Part shown: piece by piece, positions 11,601-20,870 of the stretch
Numbering within the stretch: position 1 is the stretch's first letter
How the letters are laid out: each line of letters begins with the position of its first letter
Assembly: GCA_028274465.1 (NCBI GenBank)
Contig: CM051457.1
Coordinates: 56,332,425 to 56,396,424 of the forward strand
Length of the DNA stretch: 64,000 bases
DNA from: Plantago ovata
Lineage: Eukaryota; Streptophyta; Magnoliopsida; Lamiales; Plantaginaceae
Direction of reading: 5' to 3'
Translations under genes and position numbers: made by a program
The notes under the pieces: generated by a model
Seen by the model: only the letters and a program-made list of their open reading frames with translations
What the model was told of the DNA's origin: nothing
The model's database searches: none

Positions 11601-14600
11601 TTAATTGGTGAAAAACGACATCATCAATTTGGCGCCGTTGCCGGGGACTTAACTCCTTTGGTTGGTGTTTTTGTTTTGATTTTTCAGCAAACATCAGTTT
11701 CTCACCCCATTTCTTTCCCCCTATTTCTTTGTGCTTAATTCTATGTGTTCTTGTTTTTGTTTCACTAACGGGACTAATCCTTGTATGAGTGTTGTGTTGA
11801 TTGCACTAGATTTCAGGCGAGATGGCTGAGCAACCACTGAAGTTACTCTAAAAAGTTACGGTTGGGCCTAGTGGTCCAGCTATTGTTCTCAATGATGCAA
11901 CGAGGAATCTGGAGCTTAAAGGACACGTGTTCCAGCAATTACCCAAGTTCTATGGCATGGACAATGAGGACGTCATTGGGTATTTGAATGACTTAGAGGA
12001 TTTCGTGCTCTACTTGCCTAGACCGGATGATGGAATTACTGATGATGATTTTCGGATGAAGGTTTTCGCTATGGGAGTTGGGGATAGAGCGAAGGCTTGG
12101 TTGAGATCCTTAGAAGCTGGATCTTTGACCACATGGGCTCAAGTGTTTGAAAAATTTATGGATCGGTATTATCCCGCTTCCAAGACTATGGTTATGAAGA
12201 GACAAATCAGCACTTTTGAGTAGAAGTATGATGAAGCTTTCCATGAGGCTTATGATCGGTTTAAGGGGTTGCAATATCGGTGCCCACATCACGGCTTCGA
12301 TGGAGGTCAGCTCATCCAATTCTTCTATAATGGTTTGCATCCTGGTGTTCAAGCACAAGTGGATAGCATTTGTGGAGGAAACATGGGAGAGTTGTTTCCG
12401 AGTCAAGCTCAAGCTAAGTTGGATATAATGTACCGGAATTCTCAGAACCGGAATATAAGAGCCAAGATTCATTCAAAAGAACCTAGAGAAGAACCCATAG
12501 CGGCTTTTGAAGAGAAATTGGGTCGTGGTGATGACTATGAGCAAGGATTCGCCAGTCAACGTCAACATGCTGAGGTAAACTATGGGGTACCCGGATATGC
12601 TCCATCCTCTTTGGTCGCCATGGTGCAAAGCTTGGTAGAAAAGACCGACAAGTTTATGGAATCTTATTACAAGAATCAGGCTATGAACGAGAAACGGTTT
12701 GAGAACTTGGAGGCTAGTACTTCTTCTCTTAACAGGAAGTTGCAAGAGCTCATTGATAGAGGAGCTAGTCCTGAGCAAGAGAAGCTTTTGGGTAATACCG
12801 AGAGAGCTATGGCCATCACGGTGGTGACTAATATTCCAATTGAGATCACGGTCACAAGAGAAGGAGCACGAGTAGAGGTTCCGAGTAGCAAGCAAATCTT
12901 TGAGCCTCGCGTTGCTAATGAGGAGCCTAAGCCCTATATGGTTGAGGAAGAAGCTTCACATATTGAAGAAGAAAGCTCATCGTCTGAGGATGAAATGGTG
13001 GAAGTACCCGCACTTGAGAGCTTCGATGTGGAAATCGGTCTTGGCACGAAGGATGGTATATTGGATACATTGGACACAGGAGCTGGAGTCAATGTCTTGC
13101 CGATGAATGTGTATGAAGAATCCCGGTTGACTGGTTTGAAGCCTATGAAAGCTATGGTTCAACTTGCTGATGGGTCTATGAGGAGACCTTTGGGAGTTCT
13201 CAAAGACTTGGTTATTAGAGTTGCCGGTGTTGAGGTGAAGACGAGCTTCATAGTTATGCCGACTTCGGAAGCCAATCTTAAGGATGTGGTCCTATTGGGA
13301 AGAGCCTTCATCAATAAGTGCACATGGTGATTGACATGTACCGTCGTACATGTAGTTTTGAGGTAGATGGCAAGCGACACATGTTGCGAGCCATTGTTAA
13401 TTCATGTGTTGAGAAGACTTGCACTAACAAACTTATAGGATACTTTGGTCCTCTATTCCTTCGTTCAAATGTGCAGGGATTTCACTGATTAAAGAGGGCA
13501 TTGATGGGGAAGTCTAGTACCCAATATGAATTCAACCCCAATTGAGCCTTGAAGAGTCGAGCCAACGACGTGTAAACACAGGCGCTTCTCGGGAGGCAAC
13601 CCGAGGTGGTAAGTGTTTTGCATTTAGTTAGCTTTCTTTGTGTTTGTAGTTGTGGCCTGTGTGCCTTTTGTCGTGATTAGTATAGTCTAGTTTTTGTCTT
13701 GGTGCCTTAGGTGATTTAAGATAGGAAAAAAAAACGTTGAAAATCTGGAAACAGAGCCAAGCGAAGCGCTTGGAAGGGCCAAGCGGCCCACTTGAATTTT
13801 CAGAAAGTTACAAAACTTTCCGGAAATTCAAGCGGAGCGCTTGGGAGGTTCCCAAGCGCTCCGCTTACCAAGCGGACCGCTTGGCTCCAGCCAAGCGGTC
13901 CGCCTGGACCCTGTACCCAGATTTTCCTCGTTTTTTCCATTCTTCTCACCTTTGCGCACCCGTTTTCACTTGTTTCTTGAGCCCTTTCAGCTACTACTCT
14001 TTTATAGGAGTTGGACACGAACCTTTATATCAGGGAAGTGTACTTTCAATCCAATTTTTCCTTTCTTGTCAACTTTTCTTTACTCGAGGACGAGCAAAAG
14101 TTTAGGTTTGGGGAGGGGTCATTGGATTTTCAGTACTATGTGCTCTTTTGGTTTCGTACATGCCTGTTGTCATCTCAAGTTCTTGTGATTTGTCGTGTTT
14201 TTCAGTTTTTGCATGCATATCATCCCTAGATTAGTTGTTGTGTGTGGAGTTTATTGCCAAGTCTTTTGAACTTTTTTATTGAGTAGACTAAGTGTTTATG
14301 ACCATTAATCATATGTTGCATCACTTTGCAAGTAGTTTGAGGCTTGTCTCGCTTGGTTTGTCACATTCGCATGTGCACTAGTTAAGCTTAGTAGTCTCGA
14401 CATCACCTTGAGTGGTGTTTCTTCTGCTGCGGTTCACGATGGCCTTATGAAATGATGCACGTTTGAGTCTATGGTTGTAACCCGTGTAATTATGTACGTA
14501 AGAGGCGGCAAGTTCTTCACCTTGATTAGAGATTGCCAAATGCCTAGGAAGGAGGTAGTGTGAGGTGTGTGATTCCTTGTATTAAACCTATTGGGGAGGG

Positions 14601-17600
14601 GGTTACGTTGTTATACTTGTCTTTCGTCTTGAGTCGTTGTAGATTTTTCTTAGCTTTATTTTTCTTTTTGTTTTGTGTCCCAACCTATTCTTTCGAATAG
14701 GTTTGGGGAGGTGTCTTTGTAAAAGAGTCTTTTCTTTTTCTTTTTCGTCTTTGTGCTCAAACCTATTCTTTCGAATAGGTTTGGGGAGGTGTTTTTGACA
14801 CTTAGTACTGCTGCTTGCCCCTATATAAAAAAAAAAAGAAAGAGAAAAAGAAAAGAAGAAGAAAAGAAAAAGAAATATAAAAAAAAAGAGAAAAGAAGAA
14901 AAAAAAAAAAAAAAGGGGAAATAAAGAATAAGACCCAAAAAGCAAAAGAAGGGTCGTTGCAAGCCAAAAAGCAGTCTAGTAAAGTGTCAAGTGTCATGTA
15001 AATATTTGTTATTGTGAAGTTATCGAGTTGTAAATTCTATCTTTCGTTTCGTGTCGCCTTTGTCCAAGGCCTGTTCTTTACCACCCTCGTCTTGCTATTC
15101 AAGAAGTGGTTGAAAGAGGCTCATTCTTGAGAGTCTGGGTAGAATAGGGGAGTGTTATCTTTCTAAGGGAACCCTCCTTCGTTTGATGAGAGCCAGTATT
15201 GGTTCGCCCTCTCTTGAGGAAAAGTCTCGCTTGGTGAACAGTTGTAAGCCCTCGGTTTCATAGGCACGGGGCAATTGTAGTATGATAACATGCATCATTG
15301 TGTCGTCACTGACCAGGTCCAGGTAGAAGATGTTACGAGAGACTCCTTTGTTTAACCAAGTGCACATGAGAATGTGTATATTCGCAATCGAGGCATTCTT
15401 CAACCTACTTGCATGTCATGCTCATTTGGTTTTGTTCATAAGCATTTGGTAGATTCAATAGATTAGTTCACTTTACTTGGCATGAGACTCCTTTTGTGTT
15501 GCATTTAGGATAGTTTGTTGCTTGAGGACAAGCAAAGGTTTGGTTTGGGGAGTTTGATGAACGTATTTTTGACGCGTTCATCTTGTCTTTTCTACCTTCT
15601 TTTGCTATCTTTTAGCCTTGTTTTTTGGTTAGTTTTGTAGAATAGTGTCACGTTTATTGTTTTCTGCATTTCCAGGCATTTAGGAACGAAATGGCGTTTT
15701 TGGAGCTAAAAATGAGCTTTTTTGATAGAAAATGGCCCCGTTGAAGTTCCTTGATCTCCACGGCTTGTTCGTGAGTGTTTGAGCATCAATAAGCATTGAG
15801 AAGGATGATTCCAAGGCACCCGAGGGCCGTACGAGGGCAAAAAGATTGAGTTGGAAGACAAAAATCTGCCCAGGAGCCAAGCTAAGCGCCTGGAATAGTG
15901 AAGCGCTCCGCTTCATTTTCTAGGAGTTTTGGCACAGCAGCCAAGCGAAGCGCTTGGAGGGCCCAAGCGCTCCGCTTGGCAGCGGTTACGTTTTCGGATT
16001 TTCCTTCTTAAATCTGATTTTCAGTTACTTTTTCTATACTTTTGAACATTGGCTTCGTTTTGGCAGAGCTCCTAAGCCCCAAAACTCAGAGAAAACTCAG
16101 ATTACATTGTATTTTAGATTGGATTAAAGGTTTTGGCATAGGATTGCATCCATTGTTTCATCTACGGAGAGGTTTTCATCAATACCCACCGATTAGTGAC
16201 AGCTTGGTGGTAACATTGTATCATTATCTCTTGTCTAGTAGTTTGATTTGATGTATTCTATTTACAATTCATATGATTTGATGTCTATGTTGATGAATAT
16301 GAGTAGCTAAATCCTTTGTGTTGGTGGTAGAATGTAGAATATGCATGCTATGGGTTATGTTTATGCTTACATGAGGTTGTGAGTCAATCTTGCTGCAAAT
16401 TCCTTCATATGATTCTTAGTTGCCTATAAAATATATTCGAATTGAGTATAGTGACAAACTCGTTGGTCAATGAAAGCTATAGGATTGTATGTTAGAGATT
16501 TGCAGCATGCTAGATAAACGGTGTTAGTGACAAGCACCTCTAAATTATTGATAGTGAACTTTCATGATGTGTGTCTTGAAAGTTACCTAGACGAGTTGCT
16601 TAGCAGACTTGATCGAAGGTTTTACGCACTGAACTTGTGAGCATATTCGTAACCCATGCATGTGTATTTGATTTCTACCACCAACCGTTTTCCAAACTTG
16701 ATTACAACAATCTGATTTCTCGTTGCTTTGTTCTAAGAAAACAATTCTATAAACACTTGAACACGTTGTCTGAAATAACTAGCAAAAACCACAAACAAAG
16801 CCACGTTAGGTCCCGAGAGAACGACACTCGGGGACAACTTGCCATTGCACTCTAGTTTGTGTAGTGATAAATGTTCTTTGGCTATTAAACAAATTTAATT
16901 GGTGAAAAACGACATCATGACTGTACTTGGGTGATATGTTAGTCACCATTGTTTTAGTGAAATATAGGACAATGTGAGTGGTATGGTAGCCACTATATTT
17001 GAGTGGTATGTTAGCCACTGAACTTGGGTGATATGTTAGTCACCGATATACTTGAATAGATGTTGTTTCCCCTTGTTATATATTTGATACATGTTGTTTC
17101 CCCTTGTTGTACTTGAATGTTTTTAAGTATTCACCAACATATGTGTTTCGATGTTTATTTGTAATTGTGTAGAAAGATTTCTTCCTTCCGAAAGCATTGC
17201 TGATGGATCTCTGGTGGAGCTTCAACTCTCACGGTAGTGCCCTTTACAAGTGCATGGTTCATAACATGAAGAAACTGTGGACACATAACCGTCCACGTAC
17301 CGGTGATTGGCCCGGAGATGAAATTTCGGAGGCGTGGAAGGTGTATTGGGCTAACGAGAGAGTCCAGGCGCATGCTGACCAGAACACTGATAACAGGAAG
17401 AAGCGGCCGAATGATGGGAGCCGTACCCTGGTGACACACCGTTTTGGCTCTGAGTCGATCGCTACAACACATGTGAGACAGAAGGTAAGTGTATTAACTT
17501 TGTGAATTCATCATTCTTATACTTGTTATTTACTTGCATTTCGAACTTTCAAACTAAGGATATGATGCTTTCATGTGTCATTCAGTTGAAGGATAAGGAG

Positions 17601-18119
17601 AGTCTCCTATTCACCTTGTTCTCGAGATCTCAGAAGGCCAAGGACGGACAGTGGTTGTGTGACGACGCCACAGCAATTGCGGTAAGTTCAACAATACATG
17701 TGTTTATTAAATACTGATGATTTCATAACTAATTAACAACATAACTAACACCTTATACTCTTGATTTATAATTTCAGACGGCCTACGAGGACAGGATTCG
17801 TGATCAGGATCTCACTGTTGAGGAAATGAATGCCATTTTCCTCGAGGTGAATCCTCCAGACGAGAAGGGTCGTCGTTTGGGACTGGGGAGTGCAGCAGCC
17901 GTCCCTGAATTTGACTCGAGGCCGACTCGTCGTTCCCGTGCCAGTACATCTTCATCATCTTCAGCAGCAGCAGCTTCCGCTCGAGAGCAGGCCCTCTTAC
18001 TTCAGTTGCAGGAGAAGGATGAGGAGGTGAAGAGGCTAGCTGCGCAGAAGGCTAAATATGGTACTATGTTTGCTGAGCTGTATGCGAAGCTGGGGATGGA
18101 TCCACCTACCTCTCCATGA
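8603..18119 (+). CDS. Second CACTA gene (Ptta/En/Spm-type, TNPA-like)
   Basis: Five exons fit with GT-AG borders and unbroken phase: 8603-9087, 9178-9310, 17173-17484, 17586-17681 and 17778-18119, giving 455 residues. The N-terminal part is MSVPTLGDMLLEAWKANWLL; residues 48-75 are hydrophobic and AT-rich at DNA level, so the true start may instead be the ATG at 8828 (MPRPRRPRYMTPQSQR), which follows an acceptor-like TTGCAG. The middle (DFFLPKALLMDLWWSFN... and ISEAWKVYWANERVQAHADQN...KKRPNDGSRTLVTHRFGS) matches the plant transposase Ptta/En/Spm family. The C-terminus is a serine run followed by a heptad-like coiled coil (QALLLQLQEKDEEVKRLAAQ). By analogy with TNPA it may bind the subterminal repeats. 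Intron 2 is 7,862 nt because it holds two retroelements; without them it would be about 340 nt. Confidence 0.8.
9371..10187 (+). mobile_element. Solo Sirevirus LTR (short form)
   Basis: 817-bp stand-alone LTR beginning TGTTAGGAAACTTGTAATTT and ending AAAGGGACCAACA, like the LTRs of Sireviruses A-C. It is flanked by the 5-bp duplication TAGCC (9366-9370 and 10188-10192). No primer site or coding sequence follows it. It is about half the length of the full LTRs at 24550 and 42567. Solo LTRs usually form by recombination between the two LTRs of an element. Confidence 0.9.
10224..11626 (+). repeat. 5' LTR of G2
   Basis: 1,403-bp LTR with TG...CA ends. It contains a block of GC-rich inverted words (CCAAGCG/CGCTTGG) at 10610-10690 and a weak TATA-like CTATACTTTT near 10740. 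Confidence 0.9.
11630..11647 (+). promoter_or_regulatory. Primer-binding site, tRNA-Asp type (G2)
   Basis: TGGCGCCGTTGCCGGGGA, complementary to the 3' end of tRNA-Asp, three bases after the LTR end. Confidence 0.9.
11822..13330 (+). pseudogene. gag-protease of G2 (broken)
   Basis: The gag capsid begins MAEQPLKLL at 11822 and has the blocks GPAIVLNDATRNLELK, QQLPKFYGMDNEDVIGYLND, DRAKAWLRSLEAGSLTTW and KFMDRYYPASK. A long second frame (12269-13330) carries the rest of gag, an acidic linker (EEEASHIEEESSSSEDE) and a retropepsin-like aspartic protease. The protease is recognised by LDTGAGVNVLP (the DTGA active-site motif), a flap-like region (LADGSMRRPLGVL) and LLGRAF. No zinc knuckle is obvious. 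The sequence after the protease goes directly to non-coding 3' sequence, with no pol domains. The frame is interrupted once or twice. Confidence 0.85.
13331..15554 (+). other. Non-coding 3' region of G2 with hairpins and purine tracts
   Basis: No credible gene. It holds a CTCGGG/CCCGAG hairpin (13588-13605); a 150-bp palindromic GC-rich block (13756-13910); two identical hairpins with stem AACCTATTC/GAATAGGTT (14682-14703 and 14760-14781); and a nearly pure A/G stretch of about 95 bp (14826-14922). A GGTTTGGGGAG-type purine tract recurs near 14108, 14700, 14780 and finally 15540, next to the LTR. GAGGACGAGCAAAAG (14087) and GAGGACAAGCAAAGG (15523) suggest an internal copy of the purine-tract region. 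Confidence 0.7.
15555..16920 (+). repeat. 3' LTR of G2
   Basis: 1,366-bp LTR, near-identical to 10224-11626. It is preceded by the purine tract GGTTTGGGGAGT. The length difference of 37 bp is nearly all explained by fewer units in the CCAAGCG block (15941-15985). Confidence 0.9.
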
Positions 18120-18381
18120 TCCCCTATCCTTTTCGACTCTATTTACTATTTTCTACATGAATACTGTGTACACTATGATATTATTTTGGATTAGTATTGT
18201 GTACGTATGATTATTATTATATATATGGAGGGTTTTGGTACATTTATTATGATTTTTTTAGATTATTTTTTGGTTTATTTGGTCTATAAGAATTTCTGTA
18301 ACATGTTGCTTAATTGAACAGGTTGCATTTTATTTTGGTTCTCATTATTATATCTAAAAAATTAAAAATAAAATAAAATAA

Positions 18382-18733
18382 TTAGCAACCGATGACTTTA
18401 TCCGTCGCTAGGAGCTCTAGAGCTCCAACGACGGATAAGTTATCAGTCGCAAATATCTCCGGAGATCCAGCGACGGATGAGAAATCCGTCGCTGGATCTC
18501 CGGGGTCTTTTGCGACGGATAAGTCATTGGTTGCTAAAAGTCAACCTCCTTATCCGTCGCTAATTAGCGACGGATAACTCATCGGTCGCTAAATCGCTAG
18601 CGACTAACGGTTTAGCGATGATGATTTCATCCGTTGCTAAAAACACTGATCGGTCGCTAGCGATTATTAGCGACCGATCGGCATCATTTAGCGACGGATG
18701 GATCCGTCGCTAAATGTCCACCTCCTTGTAGTG
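18382..18733 (+). repeat. Right subterminal repeats and end of CACTA
   Basis: The same GCGACGGAT/ATCCGTCGC words as at the left end, densely repeated in both orientations over 350 bp and ending in CTTGTAGTG. Short inverted stretches (for example around 18410-18430, AGCTCTAGAGCTCCA) alternate with them. The stretch 18120-18381 before it is the AT-rich 3' flank of the second gene and shows nothing else. Confidence 0.85.
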
Positions 18734-19024
18734 CACTGGAACGTCAGAACGGGGTTGAGAGGATACTCTTAGAGCACCAAATACTGTTCCCGCTGGAATT
18801 GTGTTGGTATTGTGATTTCCTGAACCTTCATTACGCACAGTCACACTAGCACTTGCTCCATCTATCATATTCTCATCAACATAATCATTTCTATTGGTCC
18901 TTGCAGATGTTGTTCCTCTTCCTCTTCCTCTACCCCTTCCTCATAGTGGGGGACAGCCTCGAGGACGGGCGGGTTGAGGGTCTCTTGCCACTTGGGCGAT
19001 TCTGTCACTTCTTCTGTTAACCAT
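18734..19024 (-). pseudogene. gag N-terminal part of G0 (broken)
   Basis: The minus-strand frame starting near 19024 reads MVNRRSDRIAQVARDPQPAR, and a glycine/arginine-rich stretch (GRGRGRGRG) follows. This is a basic, RGG-like N-terminus as seen in some gypsy gags. The frame is not continuous. The CACTA insertion at 18733 cuts it from its continuation at 3632. Confidence 0.55.
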
Positions 19025-19067
19025 CTCAAAGCACTCACTAGTAGGACAATGGTAACCTTTTGAACGG

Positions 19068-19085
19068 TTCCCACAGACGGCGCCA
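19068..19085 (-). promoter_or_regulatory. Primer-binding site of G0
   Basis: The minus strand reads TGGCGCCGTCTGTGGGAA, two bases inside the LTR. It has the form of a gypsy primer site, but I do not assign the tRNA. Confidence 0.65.
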
Positions 19086-19087
19086 AA

Positions 19088-19983
19088 TGTTGATGGGTAA
19101 AATATAAGTTCTCTTTAGTTCGTACTAATCCGTTGTAGTCTATTGTCTTCAAGTCCCTTCCATATGGCTTGGTCCTAAAAAAACTAGAGGGGGAGGGGGA
19201 GGGTTAGTACCGATTTCCCGGTTTGTCTAGTGATCAAACCGGATGGTCGACTCTACGGTTAGAGGGTTGAATGTTCCTCTAGTAAATAAGATAGAGTGTA
19301 AGGTCAAAGATTGCTTACCTTTGGCATGAATAGTTATGCCTATTTATAGTGTTTCCCAAAGTATGGTTAGACTCATGAGATCGTGCCAAGTGTATGACTA
19401 CGATTGTATCTCAAGGTATTAAAGCCCATTAGTGGCCTAATGGGTCTGAGCCACATCCCAAATTAGGGTTTCAACAAGGCTAGTATGGTAATTTTGCTTT
19501 TAGGAACGCTCTAGGATTCTCAGTCCAATCTTCTGTTCTGACACATGGTCTGAGAAAAGTGTCCGACTAAGACATCTGAGTCCTATCCCCATGTCATATT
19601 ACTCTTAGACCTTGTACCTTTTTCCTCCCAGGTTTTTGTGGTACGCGTATGATATAACTCGGACCGCAACACTCTCAGCTCTGACTTAGAACATGGTGCG
19701 GGTAACCTGGTGTGACTGTGTCCGATATAGATTATCATATGGTTTCCCTTAGTACTTGGATATACTTATTTCATGGCCTTTAAGCATAAACAACTCGGGA
19801 CTATGTTACAAGGACCATAGCTGAGTTGTATATCGGACCTTAGCTTTGGGGAAGGGTTTGTCCCCAAGGTCACATTTTTGGTCGGACCGGGGCATAGGTG
19901 TCGGACCCCAATGCCCTTTGAGTCGGACCCAGTAGTGTTAGGTCGTCTCTTAATTCGTGTAACTAATAGGACATATTCCAACA
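19088..19983 (-). repeat. 5' LTR of G0
   Basis: 896-bp LTR. The minus-strand start TGTTGGAATATGTCC is at 19983 and the end ...CATCAACA at 19088, next to the primer site. A TATAAATAG box lies on the minus strand at about 19340-19349. The upstream half holds several copies of a TCGGACC word (near 19659, 19833, 19877, 19899 and 19922), possibly enhancer-like repeats. Confidence 0.7.
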
Positions 19984-20870
19984 CTAACAAAACCAATTTG
20001 ATCAAATCTTCACAACATCCTTCATTTCTATTTCTTGCCAAATCAACCTATTATTCAGTGAGAATAATTAATCAATACTTGATGTAATGCAAATTCATGT
20101 TTGTTTCTGTGACGAGATCAATATATACTGCCAGGCCAGCGAATGAAAGAAGCTATAATACTTGTTTGCCAAATTCATGTAGTTTATGTAATAGCTCCTG
20201 ACGTTAGGAGTTATAACATGTCATCAACAAGGATGGTCTCTTCTACCCTAAACCTCACTTTCATAGTTTCTTCCTTTCACTGTAACAGTGAGAAGGGAGC
20301 CCATGGTAGAAAAACGTCAAAGCACCCAACTAAAAGCTTCATTTTCTAGTGCTCACCTTTTTGTTATCGCAGCTTTAATTTGAGAACGGTCTAAAAGGAA
20401 ACATCCTATTGTTCTTCTAACAGTAGCAACAGATTATGAGAAAATCTTAGTCTACAATTTGAATTTTCCAACAGTTTAGGTGTAATTAGATTAAAATAGG
20501 GTTTATGCATAACTCCTATAATATGAAAAAGGTTTAAATGTAAAATATAATACTACCTATTAATGGAATAATTAACACAGTTAACACTGAATACATATAC
20601 TTTTGGTGAAATTGTAAAAACACTATCAAAAGAAACGTTTGCTTGTTAAAATGATGTTTGTGTGCAACTTCAAAAACTTTACATGCAAGATAAGAAGTTT
20701 TCAATTACTAATAAACATAATTACGCTGAAACAGCTGAAATTATTGTTTAAAATTCTACATGTTAAAATCGGTTTTAACATAATAACAAATACTCCAACA
20801 AAATTTTCATGTTAAAAGTGAACACATATTTTCCTAAATTCACTAGAGGCTGAGTGGATTATAGTTTTAT

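Larger units (their letters stand above)
10224..16920 (+). mobile_element. Ty3/gypsy element G2 (Athila-like, gag-protease only)
   Basis: 6,697-bp element with both LTRs (10224-11626 and 15555-16920), primer site 11630-11647, purine tract before the 3' LTR, and the 5-bp duplication CTGTA (10219-10223 and 16921-16925). The interior is only 3.9 kb. It encodes gag and an aspartic protease region but no reverse transcriptase, RNase H or integrase, so it depends on a relative's enzymes, like elements described as gag-bearing non-autonomous (TR-GAG-like). The two LTRs differ by roughly two dozen single bases by eye (below 2 percent) plus one repeat-number change, so the insertion is fairly young. 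The gag frame is broken about once or twice. Confidence 0.9.
9355..17044 (+). repeat. Hairpin minisatellite in CACTA intron 2 (split by two insertions)
   Basis: Six recognisable units of the form stem, TATGTTAG (TATGGTAG in one), stem. Stems are AGTGG/CCACT in four units (9356 onward, interrupted by the solo LTR; 10203-10220, followed by G2; 16977-16994; 17002-17019) and GGTGA/TCACC in two (16930-16947; 17027-17044). Spacing is about 25 bp. A related ATTGT/ACAAT hairpin lies between units three and four. Two retroelements are inserted in the array. Confidence 0.8.
3633..18733 (+). mobile_element. CACTA (En/Spm) DNA transposon, complete
   Basis: 15,101-bp element. The left end reads CACTACAAGAAATACAGG; the right end, reverse-complemented, reads CACTACAAGGAGGTGGACA. 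Both are flanked by the trinucleotide CAC (3630-3632 and 18734-18736), the 3-bp duplication expected for CACTA elements. Both ends carry clustered subterminal repeats of the TTTAGCGACGGAT type. Two genes lie inside: a TNP2-type transposase and a second En/Spm-type gene. Subtracting the solo LTR and the G2 retroelement in intron 2, plus their duplications, leaves about 7.6 kb, an ordinary length for plant CACTAs. Both genes keep coherent exon structures, so the element could have been active recently. Confidence 0.95.
2477..19983 (-). mobile_element. Ty3/gypsy element G0, split by the CACTA transposon
   Basis: Minus-strand gypsy element consisting of LTR 19088-19983, primer site 19068-19085, and gag sequence at 18734-19024 continuing at 3632-2477. 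The two gag halves are separated exactly by the CACTA element (3633-18733), whose 3-bp target duplication CAC marks the junction. No pol is present in the window: the gag side ends at the LINE remnant near 2477. The second LTR is absent from the window. The lineage within Ty3/gypsy is uncertain because the primer site (TGGCGCCGTCTGTGGGAA) differs from that of G1-G3. It is broken and is the oldest layer here, because it predates the CACTA and everything inside the CACTA. Confidence 0.75.

Noticed and set aside
14603-15001. Overlapping open frames rich in lysine/glutamate or phenylalanine/serine
   Set aside because: They lie on an A/G-rich simple-sequence tract and read as low complexity in both directions. 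Not genes.
20143-20349. 68-codon open frame in the interval between G0 and B
   Set aside because: Short, with ordinary AT-rich composition, no family resemblance and no splice or promoter context. Probably chance.
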